Assembly (NCBI GenBank): GCA_002842205.1
Contig: PHCI01000004.1
Span: forward strand, 124,001 to 188,000
Direction of reading: 5' to 3'
Length of the DNA: 64,000 nucleotides
Source: Betaproteobacteria bacterium HGW-Betaproteobacteria-3
GTDB taxonomy: Bacteria; Pseudomonadota; Gammaproteobacteria; Burkholderiales; Burkholderiaceae_C
This document shows, piece by piece, positions 16,771 through 28,418 of this stretch. Within the stretch, counting starts at the first letter, position 1, and the number at the start of each line of letters is the position of its first letter. The notes beneath the pieces were generated by a model. It was not told where the DNA came from. It made no database searches and saw nothing but the letters and a program-made list of their open reading frames with translations. A program made the translations under genes and the position numbers.

Positions 16771-17574
16771 ATGATTCTACCCAGCGCATCCTCGGCAGCC
16801 CTGGCGCTCAGCGTGGCGGCCACGCTGGCCTATGCCTTGCCCGCCGCCGCATCCGCCCGCATGAACCGCCGCGGCATCCGCAACGCGCTGCTCATCGCCT
16901 GGGCGCTGCACGGCCTCGCGCTGGCCTGGGGGCTGTTCGGGCAGACGCCGCAGTTCGGCTTCGCACCGGCCCTTTCGGTCACGGCGTGGCTGGCCCTGAC
17001 GGTTTATGGCGTGGAAAGCCGCCTGTTCCCGCAACTGCGTGCGCTGGGCGCATTGGCGGGCCTGGGTGCGGCTTCGGTGGTGATCGCCTGGCTGTTTCCG
17101 GGTGCCCCGCTGCACCGGCAGGCCTCGCCCTGGCTGCCATTGCACTGGGCGCTGGGCATCGCGTCGTACGGCATGTTTGCCGCGGCCGTGTTCCACGCCT
17201 GGCTCATGCGCCGTGCCGAAAAGCAGATGCGCCTGGCCGCGCAGCAAGACAGTGGCGTGCCCCTGCTCACGCTGGAGCGCCTGACCTTCCGCTTTGTCAC
17301 GGCAGGCTTTGTGCTGCTGTCGGCCACACTGCTGGCCGGCTGGTGGTTCAGCGAGACGCTGTACGGCGTCGGCAAAGCCTGGAAGTGGGACCACAAGACG
17401 ATTTTCTCGGTCCTCTCATGGATCGCCTTTGCGGTGCTGCTGGTGGGCCGCGCGCAACTGGGCTGGCGCGGCCTCAAGGCCGTGCGAATGCTCTATTTCG
17501 GTTCCGCCTTGCTGCTGCTGGCGTATGTCGGTTCGCGCTTTGTGCTTGAAGTCTTCCTGGGTCGCGCCACATGA
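16771..17574 (+). CDS. Cytochrome c assembly (CcsA/HemX-like, YpjD) inner membrane protein
   Basis: A 267-residue protein with about eight hydrophobic helices. The family signature is the tryptophan/histidine-bearing region LHWALGIASYGMFAAAVFHAWLMRR and the later KWDHKTIFSVLSWIAFAVLLVGR, where conserved His residues bind haem in the CcsA/HemX superfamily. It sits next to ffh in many betaproteobacteria. The start is ATG at 16771. The stop overlaps the ATG of the following small gene (ATGA). The YpjD subgroup has no proven function; haem handling is inferred from homology. Confidence 0.82.
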   Translation: MILPSASSAALALSVAATLAYALPAAASARMNRRGIRNALLIAWALHGLALAWGLFGQTPQFGFAPALSVTAWLALTVYGVESRLFPQLRALGALAGLGAASVVIAWLFPGAPLHRQASPWLPLHWALGIASYGMFAAAVFHAWLMRRAEKQMRLAAQQDSGVPLLTLERLTFRFVTAGFVLLSATLLAGWWFSETLYGVGKAWKWDHKTIFSVLSWIAFAVLLVGRAQLGWRGLKAVRMLYFGSALLLLAYVGSRFVLEVFLGRAT

Positions 17575-17807
17575 AATACCTTCTGGTCCTGGGGGTGATT
17601 TTTGTTGCCGTGCTGATCTGGCGCAGCAATCGCCAGCCCGACCGACGTGGCGACGCCTCAGGGCGTGGCAACGCGGCGGCGCCGCGTGAACTGGAGAACA
17701 TGGTGCATTGCCCCGTGTGCTCGGTTCACCTTCCGCTGGCAGACGCCGTGCCCGGCAAGCGCGCGTCATATTGCTGCGCGGCGCACCGGCAGCAGGCGGA
17801 GGGCTGA
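17571..17807 (+). CDS. PP0621 family small membrane-anchored protein
   Basis: 78 residues: an N-terminal transmembrane anchor (YLLVLGVIFVAVLIWRSN), a short basic linker, then a Cys motif CPVCSVHLPLADAVPGKRAS followed by YCCAAH that would form a zinc-ribbon-like knuckle. This is the layout of the PP0621 family, a conserved hypothetical found just before pilS in Burkholderiales. It overlaps the preceding gene by four bases and ends eight bases before pilS, so it belongs to the same operon. Function unknown. Confidence 0.82.
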   Translation: MKYLLVLGVIFVAVLIWRSNRQPDRRGDASGRGNAAAPRELENMVHCPVCSVHLPLADAVPGKRASYCCAAHRQQAEG

Positions 17808-17815
17808 GCCCGCCC

Positions 17816-19525
17816 ATGTCCGCCGCACCGGAAGCCTCTTCGTGGTTCAGCCCGATCGAGCCGGACGCCCCCGCCGAATCCGGCAACCAGCTCGCGTTTG
17901 GCCGACTGTGGCAGGGCTTCATGACCGCACGCGTGGCCATCGCCGCCGTGCTGCTGATGCTGATGTTCGCCATTTATGTGCTGGGCCGCGCGGTGCCGGT
18001 GTGGCTCGTCGGTTTTTGTCTATTGCACCTCGGTGCAGCGCTGGTCGTGCGGCTCACCGCCAATCCCAAGACCCCCGGCCCGCAGTTTGATCCGCAATGG
18101 GCCACCAGCATCGGTGTGGATGTCCTGGCTTTTTCGGTGCTGCAGTTCCTGCAGGCCGGTGGCGTGAACTACGCGCCGCTGTTTGCGCTGCCCGTCCTGA
18201 TGGCCGCCGTGCTGGGCTCGATGCTGCTGGCCCTGGCCACCGCTGCGGGCGTCACCCTGCTGTTGCTGGCCGACGCCTGGTGGGTCACCTTCATCTCGCC
18301 CACCGGCGCCACCACCGGCTTCCTGCAAGCCGCACTGACCGGTTCGGGGCTCTTCATCGTGGCGTTCCTGACCAATCAGCTCGCGTCGCGCCTGTCCAGC
18401 GAGGAGCAGGCCGCCCGGCGCAACCAGCGGGCTGTCCGTGCGCAGATGCTGGTCAACGAGCTGGTGATCGAGAACCTGACCGACGGCGTTCTGGTGACCG
18501 ACATCCATGGCGTGGTCAAGGCGGCCAACCCGGCCGCGCGGCAGCTTCTCGGGGCCACAGATTTTGAGGGCGAGTCCCCCTTTTCGCTGATCTCGATGGC
18601 CGGCTGGCACCCTTTGGCCGAACTGGCGCGCCGCACCTTCAAGCAGATGGCGCCGCAGGTCGGCGAGATGTCCCTGTTGCCCGAAGGCCACCCGCCCCGG
18701 CGGGTCCATGCACGGACCCGCCTGACGGCGCGTCAATACAGCCGGTCCGACTGTTTTTGCGTGATCTTCCTGCAGGACTTGCGAGAGATGGAGGCCCGCC
18801 TGCGGACGGAAAAGCTCGCGGCCATGGGGCGAATGTCCGCCGCGGTCGCGCACGAAATCCGCAACCCGCTGGCCGCCATCACCCAGGCCAACGCGTTGCT
18901 TGACGAAGACCTGAGCGACCCGGCGCACAAGCGGCTGACGCAAATGGTGCGGCAAAACAGCCAGCGGCTCGCTCGCATCGTGGAGGACGTCCTGAACCTG
19001 TCCCGCGTGCGCCACAAGGAAGCCGGCCAGGTGTCGCCGCGGCTGGCATTGGACACCGCCGTGGAACTGGTTTGCACCGACTGGGCGCAACAGGCCGGGT
19101 GCGGTGGGCGGCTTGCCATGCTGCTCAACGCGCCCCGCAGCATCGTGCCGTTCGACGCCGACCACCTGCATCGAATTCTGGTGAATTTGCTCGACAACGC
19201 CCTGCGCTACGCCAGTCCCGCAGAGGCCGCCATCCAGGTCGTGACGCGCGTGAGCAAGGCAGGCGCGGTCAGCCTGCATGTCTGGAGCGATGGCGCCCCC
19301 ATGGAGCGATCGGTGCAGGAGCACTTGTTCGAGCCGTTCTTTTCTTCAGAAAGCCGCTCGTCAGGACTGGGTCTGTACATCTGCCGCGAGCTGTGCAGCC
19401 AGCACGGCAGCACCATCGGATATTTGCGGCGGTCGCGCCGGCAGGCCGACGCGGACAAGGACGGCAACGAGTTTTCCGTCGATTTCGCTGCGGCCGATGC
19501 ATCGTTTGACACAATAAGGCCCTGA
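17816..19525 (+). CDS. pilS: PilS-type sensor histidine kinase
   Basis: Membrane sensor kinase of the PilSR two-component system that controls type IV pilin transcription. The 569 residues start with several transmembrane helices (about 45-190, e.g. VAIAAVLLMLMFAIYVLGRA). A PAS domain follows (VIENLTDGVLVTDIHGVVKAANPAARQLLG), then the HisKA box MSAAVAHEIRNPLAAITQANALL with the phosphorylated His, and the HATPase domain (ILVNLLDNALRYASP, SSGLGLYICREL). ATG at 17816 lies just past the PP0621 stop and is preferred over a start inside that gene. The stop overlaps the pilR ATG. Confidence 0.92.
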   Translation: MSAAPEASSWFSPIEPDAPAESGNQLAFGRLWQGFMTARVAIAAVLLMLMFAIYVLGRAVPVWLVGFCLLHLGAALVVRLTANPKTPGPQFDPQWATSIGVDVLAFSVLQFLQAGGVNYAPLFALPVLMAAVLGSMLLALATAAGVTLLLLADAWWVTFISPTGATTGFLQAALTGSGLFIVAFLTNQLASRLSSEEQAARRNQRAVRAQMLVNELVIENLTDGVLVTDIHGVVKAANPAARQLLGATDFEGESPFSLISMAGWHPLAELARRTFKQMAPQVGEMSLLPEGHPPRRVHARTRLTARQYSRSDCFCVIFLQDLREMEARLRTEKLAAMGRMSAAVAHEIRNPLAAITQANALLDEDLSDPAHKRLTQMVRQNSQRLARIVEDVLNLSRVRHKEAGQVSPRLALDTAVELVCTDWAQQAGCGGRLAMLLNAPRSIVPFDADHLHRILVNLLDNALRYASPAEAAIQVVTRVSKAGAVSLHVWSDGAPMERSVQEHLFEPFFSSESRSSGLGLYICRELCSQHGSTIGYLRRSRRQADADKDGNEFSVDFAAADASFDTIRP

Positions 19526-21024
19526 TGATGTCTGTCACCCCTCCCAGGACGCCTCCCAGTGTGCTCGTCGTCGACGACGAGCCGGATCTGCGTACGCTCT
19601 ATGAACTGACCCTGCTGCGCGAAGGCTACCGGGTGGACGTCGCGGGCACACTCGCCGAAGCGCGGGCGCATCTGCACGAGCGGCGTTTTGACGCCGTCAT
19701 CACCGACATGCGCTTGCCCGACGGCCATGGCATGGAATTGTTGCGCGACCTGCTGGCCCAACAACGCCCCGAGCGCTGCATCGTGATCACCGCCTATGGC
19801 TCGCCCGAAAACGCGGTCGAGGCCCTGAAGGCCGGAGCATTCGACTACCTGACCAAGCCCGTCGACCTGAAGCAGTTCCGGACCGTGGTGGCTTCCGCCA
19901 TTCAGGGCAATGCGACACCGCGCAACGCTGCGGCAGCGGTCGGCCGCGATGCAGACCCAACCGCCGCCGCAACAGCAACCACCGACGCGGGCGCATCAGC
20001 CCCTCCCGGGGTTCACCCTGGTCTGCAGCGTCTGGTTGGCGCGTCCCAGGCCATGATCATCGTCAAGGAGCGCATCGTCAAAGTGGCGCGGAGCATGGCG
20101 CCGGTGCTGGTCCGCGGCGAGTCGGGCACCGGCAAGGAACTGGTGGCCCGAGCCATCCACGCCTGCAGCCACCGCGCCGACGCCCCTTTCGTCGCGGTGA
20201 ACTGCGGCGCTATCCCGGAAAACCTGCTGGAGGCCGAGTTTTTTGGCGCCAAGAAGGGCTCCTACACCGGATCAACGCAAGACCGCGACGGCTATTTCCA
20301 GGCGGCCCGCGGCGGCACACTGTTTCTGGACGAGATCGGCGACCTGCCCCTGGCCATGCAGTCCAAGCTGCTGCGCGCGATCCAGGAGCGCATCGTGCGG
20401 CCGATCGGCTCCACCCAGGAAGACACGGTGGACGTGCGCATCGTCAGCGCCACGCACAAGGATCTGGCCGCCGACGTGCAGGCCAGCCGGTTCCGTCAGG
20501 ATCTGTTCTACCGGCTCAACGTGATCGAGATTGCGGTGCCGCCTCTGCGGGAGCGCCGGGGCGACTTGCCGGCCCTGTGTGAAGCCCTGCTGCAGCGCAT
20601 CGCGCAGGAAGCGGGCATGCCCGTGCCCAGCCTCTCGGCCGATGTCCTGACGCATTTGTGCGAAATGCCGCTGCCGGGCAACGTCCGGGAGCTCGAAAAC
20701 CTGCTGCACCGGGCCGTGGCCCTGAGCGACGGTGACGCCTTGCACGTGGACATCGCCCCCAGCAGCGCAGGCGCGCCCCTGGACGGCATTGCCGCCCCGA
20801 AGCCTTCGCCCCGCTCGCGGGACATCGTCATCCCGGCCGACCTGCAGGCGCATCTGGACGAACTGGAGCGCGACATTCTCGTCAAGGCGCTCAGCGACAC
20901 CGGCTTCAACCGCACAGCCGCCGCCGCCCGCCTCGGCCTGAGCCTGCGCCAGATCCGCTACCGCATCGCGCGCCTGAACATCGCCACGCCGTTCACGGAT
21001 GACGCCCATGACGACGCCACCTGA
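19525..21024 (+). CDS. pilR: Sigma-54-dependent response regulator PilR
   Basis: A 499-residue NtrC-class activator. The receiver domain has VLVVDDEPDLR and the phospho-acceptor Asp in VITDMRLPDGHGM. The AAA+ domain has Walker A VRGESGTGKELVARAIH, Walker B GGTLFLDEIGDLPL and the arginine-finger region. The C-terminal Fis-type HTH is FNRTAAAARLGLSLRQIRYRIARL. The sigma-54-contacting loop, usually GAFTGA (GSFTGA in many PilR), reads GSYTGS here, a departure from consensus. The ATG overlaps the pilS stop. It would activate the pilin promoter with RpoN, but no pilA lies in the window. Confidence 0.93.
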   Translation: MMSVTPPRTPPSVLVVDDEPDLRTLYELTLLREGYRVDVAGTLAEARAHLHERRFDAVITDMRLPDGHGMELLRDLLAQQRPERCIVITAYGSPENAVEALKAGAFDYLTKPVDLKQFRTVVASAIQGNATPRNAAAAVGRDADPTAAATATTDAGASAPPGVHPGLQRLVGASQAMIIVKERIVKVARSMAPVLVRGESGTGKELVARAIHACSHRADAPFVAVNCGAIPENLLEAEFFGAKKGSYTGSTQDRDGYFQAARGGTLFLDEIGDLPLAMQSKLLRAIQERIVRPIGSTQEDTVDVRIVSATHKDLAADVQASRFRQDLFYRLNVIEIAVPPLRERRGDLPALCEALLQRIAQEAGMPVPSLSADVLTHLCEMPLPGNVRELENLLHRAVALSDGDALHVDIAPSSAGAPLDGIAAPKPSPRSRDIVIPADLQAHLDELERDILVKALSDTGFNRTAAAARLGLSLRQIRYRIARLNIATPFTDDAHDDAT

Positions 21025-21610
21025 AGGTGCCACTGCACCGGCGCTGTGGGACCAGGGCTGGTACCGGTTTTCGCGCCAGTTGCGTTCGCCCAATTTCGGC
21101 CCCCGCCCGGCCGGAGCGGTGATCGACCTGCTGGTGGTGCATTCCATCAGCCTCCCCCCCGGCGAATACGGTGGTGACCAGATCCTTCAGCTCTTTACCA
21201 ATACGCTGGACTGGTCTTCGCATCCGTACTTCGGACAAATTCGCGGCATGGAGGTGTCCGCACACTTCCTCGTCCGCCGCAGTGGTGAACTGTGGCAGTT
21301 CGTGAGCTGCGACGAGCGCGCCTGGCATGCGGGCACTTCGGCGTACCGGGGTCGTACCCACTGCAACGACGACTCGATCGGTATTGAGCTCGAAGGCCTG
21401 GAAGGCGATGCCTTCGAACCCGCCCAGTACGAAACACTCGCGGCGGTTTGCGCCGCCCTGGCCCAGTGCTATCCGATTGCCCATGTCGCCGGCCATGAAC
21501 ACATTGCCCCTGGGCGCAAAGCCGATCCGGGGCCAGGATTTCGATGGGACTTTTTGCACAACGCACTGGGTTGGAGCGATCAGTGTTTTCCCTCAATTGC
21601 GATGCGATGA
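20999..21610 (+). CDS. ampD: 1,6-anhydro-N-acetylmuramyl-L-alanine amidase AmpD
   Basis: A cytoplasmic zinc amidase of the peptidoglycan recycling pathway that removes the stem peptide from anhydro-muropeptides. In many bacteria it thereby keeps AmpR-type beta-lactamase induction off. The 203 residues include VIDLLVVHSISLPPGEYGGD (zinc His), AHFLVRRSGELWQFVSCDERAWHAGTSAYRG, NDDSIGIELEG and HVAGHEHIAPGRKADPGPGF with the second His and the catalytic Asp region. The start overlaps the pilR 3' end by 26 bases, so the two may be co-transcribed. ATG at 20999 or 21008. Confidence 0.94.
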   Translation: MTPMTTPPEGATAPALWDQGWYRFSRQLRSPNFGPRPAGAVIDLLVVHSISLPPGEYGGDQILQLFTNTLDWSSHPYFGQIRGMEVSAHFLVRRSGELWQFVSCDERAWHAGTSAYRGRTHCNDDSIGIELEGLEGDAFEPAQYETLAAVCAALAQCYPIAHVAGHEHIAPGRKADPGPGFRWDFLHNALGWSDQCFPSIAMR

Positions 21611-21828
21611 ATTTCGCATACCAATAGACCGGCATCGCCACTGACGCGCCATTCCCGGCGTCCCGCGCAGCGAAATCCGGTCATGCCAATGGCGCAGCCG
21701 CGCTGTCGATCGCACCAAAGCCGCTTCAAACCCGCGCCAATGCAGGCTTTCCTCCGTCGGGGCCGGTCTGTGTGCGGGCCAGCGCGCAGCGCCTGTCGCC
21801 AACCCCTCGTGACCACCCAAAGGGATGT

Positions 21829-21850
21829 AAAAAAGCGCCTCTTCAGGCGC
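21829..21850 (-). terminator. Hairpin with T-run, minus orientation
   Basis: On the minus strand GCGCCTGAAGAGGCGC (6-bp stem, tetraloop) is followed by a run of six T, a good intrinsic terminator shape. No minus-strand gene ends here that I can support, so the element may protect ampD/nrdA from antisense reading or be a relic. Confidence 0.4.
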
Positions 21851-21870
21851 GACCCCGTAGAGACCGCGAT

Positions 21871-21918
21871 ACACTACGGGTAGTGGCTTGAATTCATTCG
21901 ACACCCTATATATAGTGT
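21871..21918. promoter_or_regulatory. Twin NrdR boxes upstream of nrdA
   Basis: Box 1 ACACTACGGGTAGTGG (21871-21886) and box 2 ACCCTATATATAGTGT (21903-21918) match the NrdR consensus ACACTATATATAGTGT at most positions. Box 2 has one mismatch. Their starts are 32 bases apart, i.e. about three helical turns, the arrangement typical of NrdR operators. They predict ATP/dATP-responsive repression of nrdAB. Confidence 0.88.
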
Positions 21919-22037
21919 GTCCTGACTGAATCAAGCGTGCGCCACCCACCGACGCAAAGCGACTGCCCCGACCCACTGCAACCGCCACCGCCACGACACA
22001 TTCACAAACCTACAAAACCGAAAAGGAAGAGGGAATC

Positions 22038-24965
<2,928 letters not shown>

Positions 24966-24986
24966 ACCTCCACACGCACACCGCAA

Positions 24987-25014
24987 TGCATCGCGCGTTT
25001 TTTCGCGCGATGCA
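24987..25014. other. Strong hairpin between nrdA and nrdB
   Basis: Perfect 11-bp arms TGCATCGCGCG and CGCGCGATGCA around a loop of six T, beginning 22 bases after the nrdA stop. There is no T tail after the stem, so it is not a standard terminator. It could be an mRNA stabiliser or processing site that sets the A:B subunit ratio. Confidence 0.6.
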
Positions 25015-25100
25015 AACCCGCAACAAATTTTGCCTGCGATGTAAATGAACACTTTCCATTTCGCATCCTTGCTTTCATAATCCGCACATTGGAAATCTCT

Positions 25101-26327
25101 ATGTTGTCCTGGGACGAAGAAGTCAAGCCCTTGTTGCAAAGCACTCCGCCGCAACCCCTCACCAACGACCGGTCTGCCGGTCGTTCGATGGAATCTCCAC
25201 CTCTGTCTTCCAGCAGCCCTGCGGCTGCCACCATGCGCATGCTGGATGACGGCGCCATCCTCACCACGGTACCCGCTGCTCCCAGCACCATCGCACCGGC
25301 TGCCAATGCACACCGCGTGCGTGCCGCCGACAAGCGCATCATCAACGGCCAGACCGACGTCAACCAGCTGGTGCCGTTCAAGTACAAGTGGGCCTGGGAA
25401 AAATACCTCGCCACCTGCGCCAACCACTGGATGCCGCAGGAAGTCAACATGACGCGCGACATCGCGCTCTGGAAAGACCCCAACGGCCTGACCGAAGACG
25501 AGCGCCGCATCATCAAGCGCAACCTCGGCTTCTTCGTCACCGCCGATTCGCTGGCCGCCAACAACATCGTGCTCGGCACCTACCGCCACATCACCGCACC
25601 CGAGTGCCGCCAGTTTCTGCTGCGCCAGGCCTTTGAGGAAGCCATCCACACCCACGCCTACCAGTACATCGTCGAATCCCTGGGGCTGGACGAGAGCGAG
25701 ATCTTCAACGCCTACAACGAAATCCAGTCCATCCGCGAGAAAGACCAGTTCCTGATTCCGTTCATCGAAGCCATCAGCGATCCGAACTTCCGCACCGGCA
25801 CGCACGAGACCGACCAGACCCTGCTCAAGTCGCTGATCGTGTTTGCCTGCCTCATGGAAGGCCTGTTCTTCTACGTCGGCTTCACCCAGATCCTGGCGCT
25901 GGGCCGCCAAAACAAGATGACCGGTGCCGCCGAACAGTACCAGTACATCCTGCGTGACGAGTCCATGCACTGCAATTTCGGCATCGACCTGATCAACCAG
26001 CTCAAGCTGGAGAACCCCCATCTGTGGACCGCCGAGTTCAAGGCCGAGATCAAGGCACTGTTTGCCAAGGCCGTCGAGCTCGAATACAAATACGCCGAAG
26101 ACACCATGCCACGCGGCGTGCTGGGCATGAATGCCTCCATGTTCAAGGGCTATCTGCGCTACATCGCCAACCGGCGCGCCACCCAGATCGGCCTGGAAAC
26201 GCTGTTTCCCAATGAGGAAAACCCGTTTCCGTGGATGAGCGAAATGATTGACCTGAAGAAGGAACGCAACTTCTTCGAAACCCGGGTGATCGAGTATCAG
26301 TCGGGTGGTGCGCTCTCGTGGGATTGA
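25101..26327 (+). CDS. nrdB: Ribonucleoside-diphosphate reductase beta subunit
   Basis: A 408-residue R2 subunit carrying the di-iron tyrosyl-radical cofactor. A Ser/Pro/Ala-rich N-terminal extension of about 70 residues precedes the ferritin-like core. Iron-ligand helices are visible: [20 protein letters not shown] (ExxH) and [19 protein letters not shown] (ExxH), with the radical-path region in between. The C-terminal [19 protein letters not shown] is the peptide that docks on NrdA. ATG at 25101 follows GGAAATCTCT; a TTG 12 bases earlier is possible but weaker. Confidence 0.95.
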   Translation: MLSWDEEVKPLLQSTPPQPLTNDRSAGRSMESPPLSSSSPAAATMRMLDDGAILTTVPAAPSTIAPAANAHRVRAADKRIINGQTDVNQLVPFKYKWAWEKYLATCANHWMPQEVNMTRDIALWKDPNGLTEDERRIIKRNLGFFVTADSLAANNIVLGTYRHITAPECRQFLLRQAFEEAIHTHAYQYIVESLGLDESEIFNAYNEIQSIREKDQFLIPFIEAISDPNFRTGTHETDQTLLKSLIVFACLMEGLFFYVGFTQILALGRQNKMTGAAEQYQYILRDESMHCNFGIDLINQLKLENPHLWTAEFKAEIKALFAKAVELEYKYAEDTMPRGVLGMNASMFKGYLRYIANRRATQIGLETLFPNEENPFPWMSEMIDLKKERNFFETRVIEYQSGGALSWD

Positions 26328-26517
26328 GGCGCGAGACATAAAAGATGATTCAAAGAATCACGCCATCTGCCGACGGCACCACAGAGTGCGGCGGCAGACT
26401 GCGTAACCAGGTTCATGGTGCTGGGCTTCAGCCCAACCCCATGGATCGCTTCATGCGGACCAACATGCATGAGGTGCTTCGTTTAGTTGATTTTTCAACT
26501 TGATCAAGGAGAAAGAA

Positions 26518-26958
26518 ATGGCAACTGCAAAGAAACCGGCCGCAAAAAAGGCCCCTGCAAAGAAGGCTCCCGCTAAAAAAGTAGCGGCAAAGAAAGTCGT
26601 CGCGAAGAAGGCTCCTGCGAAAAAAGCAGCCGCCAAAAAAGCGCCGGCTAAAAAAGTAGCGGCAAAGAAAGTCGTCGCGAAGAAGGCTCCTGCGAAAAAA
26701 GCAGCCGCCAAGAAAGCGCCGGCCAAGAAAGTCGCGGCGAAAAAAGTAGCAGCGAAGAAGGCTCCTGCAAAAAAAGCAGCGGCCAAAAAGCCTGCTGCCA
26801 AGAAGCCAGCCGCCAAGAAAGCAGCGAAAAAGCCCGCTGCGAAGAAAGCAGCGAAAAAGCCCGCTGCCCCCAAAGCAGCCGCTCCGGCTGCGCCTGCGGC
26901 TCAGACCACTCTGAACCCGCAAGCCGCCTGGCCGTTTCCGACGGCCAGCAAGCCCTGA
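26518..26958 (+). CDS. Histone H1-like Ala/Lys-rich DNA-binding protein
   Basis: 146 residues made almost entirely of AKK-type repeats ([20 protein letters not shown] and onward), ending in a short Ala/Pro tail [11 protein letters not shown]. This is the bacterial histone H1-like class (HctB/AlgP/BpH1 type), which binds DNA non-specifically through a disordered basic tail. The DNA carries internal repeats of about 90 bases (26533-26620 versus 26623-26710), so length changes by slippage are likely. The start is set by AAGGAG eight bases before ATG. It is followed by an intrinsic terminator at 26981, so it is probably monocistronic. Confidence 0.9.
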   Translation: MATAKKPAAKKAPAKKAPAKKVAAKKVVAKKAPAKKAAAKKAPAKKVAAKKVVAKKAPAKKAAAKKAPAKKVAAKKVAAKKAPAKKAAAKKPAAKKPAAKKAAKKPAAKKAAKKPAAPKAAAPAAPAAQTTLNPQAAWPFPTASKP

Positions 26959-26980
26959 GGCACGGCGCTTCGGCGCGTCA

Positions 26981-27011
26981 AGCCCGGTGTCGAAAGGCAT
27001 CGGGCTTTTTT
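26981..27011 (+). terminator. Intrinsic terminator of the histone-like gene
   Basis: AGCCCGGTG and CATCGGGCT form a stem around TCGAAAGG, directly followed by TTTTTT at 27006-27011. This is a classic rho-independent shape 23 bases past the stop codon. Confidence 0.85.
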
Positions 27012-27028
27012 CATGATGGAAGCCGCTT

Positions 27029-27367
27029 ATGGCCACCCCCTGTCCAACCAACAGCTACCTGCGGGTCGAAGCTACCGGCGCGGTCACCGTGTCGGTGCAT
27101 GTGGTGCCCAACGCGTCGCGCACCGAGGCCGACGGCTTGCATGACGGTGCGTTGCGCGTGCGCCTGCATGCGCCACCGGTGGATGGCAAGGCCAACGAAG
27201 CGGTTGCGGCCTGGCTGGCCGACACATTGAAGGTGCGCCGCTCCGAGGTCGCGTTGATTCGCGGCCAGACGTCGCGCCGCAAGCAGTTGCGGGTGACACC
27301 AGACGCTGCGTCCCACGCACACTGGGACGATCTGGTCACGTCCGGCCGTACAAAGACCAAGCCTTGA
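27029..27367 (+). CDS. DUF167 (YggU) family protein
   Basis: A 112-residue alpha/beta protein. The DUF167 signature is clear: VTVSVHVVPNASRTEADGLH, LRVRLHAPPVDGKANEAVAAWLADTLKVRRSEVALIRGQTSRRKQLRV. No enzymatic function is established for the family. It is commonly found near YggT/ProC or alone in proteobacteria. It is convergent with htpX, with a hairpin in the 55-bp gap. Confidence 0.87.
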   Translation: MATPCPTNSYLRVEATGAVTVSVHVVPNASRTEADGLHDGALRVRLHAPPVDGKANEAVAAWLADTLKVRRSEVALIRGQTSRRKQLRVTPDAASHAHWDDLVTSGRTKTKP

Positions 27368-27378
27368 ATGCAGATGCT

Positions 27379-27404
27379 GGTCGCAGCCCGAGAAGGCTGC
27401 AACC
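27379..27404. terminator. Hairpin between convergent yggU and htpX
   Basis: GCAGCC and GGCTGC around CGAGAA, extended by GGT/ACC with one mismatch. It is symmetric, so it may act on both convergent transcripts, but it lacks a T run. Confidence 0.35.
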
Positions 27405-27422
27405 ATTCAACGCCCCCCTTGA

Positions 27423-28298
27423 TCAACCCTGCGAAGACTGAAGCCGGGCGATCCGCTCTTCAATCGGGGGGTGCGTGCTGAACCACTTGCCGATGCCACC
27501 GGCAATGCCCATCGCGGCCATGCTCTTGGGCAACTCTGCCGTGTGCAACCCACCCAGACGGGCCAGCGCGTTGACCATCGGCTGCTTGCGGCCCATCAGG
27601 TTGGCGGAGCCCGCGTCGGCACGGAACTCGCGTTGGCGGCTGAACCACGCCACGATGATGGCCGCCACAAAGCCAAGCAGGATGTCCAGCACGATGGTGG
27701 TGATCATGTAGCCGATGCCCGGGCCGGATTGGTTGTCGTTGCCACGGCGCAGGAAACTGTCGACCGCATAGCCGATCACGCGGCTCAGGAACACCACAAA
27801 GGTGTTCATCACGCCCTGGATCAGCGTCATGGTCACCATGTCGCCGTTGGCAATGTGCGCCACCTCGTGGCCAATCACGGCTTCGACCTCTTCACGGGTC
27901 ATGCCGCGCAGCAGTCCGGTGGACACCGCCACCAGCGCGCTGTTCTTGAAGGCTCCTGTGGCGAAGGCGTTGGGGTCGCCTTCAAAGATGCCGACCTCGG
28001 GCATGCCGATGCCGGCCTTGTCGGCAAACTTGCGAACCGTCTCGACAATCCACGCCTCGTCGGCGTTCTGGGGCGTTTCGATCACCTGGACGCCAGCGCT
28101 CCATTTGGCCACGGGCTTGCTGATCAGCAGCGAAATGATGGCCCCGCCAAAACCCATGACCAGCGCAAAGCCAAGCAGCGCGCCAAGGTTCAGGCCGTTG
28201 GCCGTGAGGTAACGGTTGACGCCCAGCAGGTTGGCAACGATGCCCAGCACCACCACCACGGCCAGGTTGGTCATCACAAACAAGGCAATTCGTTTCAT
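27423..28298 (-). CDS. htpX: Membrane zinc protease HtpX
   Basis: A 291-residue M48 integral-membrane endopeptidase that degrades damaged membrane proteins. Two N-terminal transmembrane helices ([44 protein letters not shown]) are followed by the zinc motif [19 protein letters not shown] (HExxH). Two more hydrophobic stretches and the third-ligand Glu in [21 protein letters not shown] come next. The end, [17 protein letters not shown], is family-typical. It is a single gene on the minus strand. Confidence 0.95.
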   Translation of the reverse strand: MKRIALFVMTNLAVVVVLGIVANLLGVNRYLTANGLNLGALLGFALVMGFGGAIISLLISKPVAKWSAGVQVIETPQNADEAWIVETVRKFADKAGIGMPEVGIFEGDPNAFATGAFKNSALVAVSTGLLRGMTREEVEAVIGHEVAHIANGDMVTMTLIQGVMNTFVVFLSRVIGYAVDSFLRRGNDNQSGPGIGYMITTIVLDILLGFVAAIIVAWFSRQREFRADAGSANLMGRKQPMVNALARLGGLHTAELPKSMAAMGIAGGIGKWFSTHPPIEERIARLQSSQG

Positions 28299-28418
28299 GA
28301 GCTCTTTCTTTCAAGGCCCGAACCGTCGGACCGACGCCGCAAATGGTAGGGGCGAAGAGGCCGAAATCAAGCCAATGCGCCGCAAAGCCCACCGAAATTG
28401 AGGATATTTGCGTGGCCT

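Larger units (their letters stand above)
21611..22037. other. Intergenic region between ampD and nrdA
   Basis: 427 bases with no recognisable gene. The first 220 bases show open frames only on the minus strand, with no motif or family resemblance. The rest contains a hairpin (21835-21850), two NrdR-type boxes (21871-21918) and the nrdA leader, in which the coding frame begins at 22038 after AAGGAAGAGGG. Confidence 0.7.

Noticed and set aside
21593-21994. Minus-strand frame of 133 codons between ampD and nrdA
   Set aside because: No motif, overlaps the NrdR boxes, and the terminator-like hairpin lies within it. I see no family resemblance.
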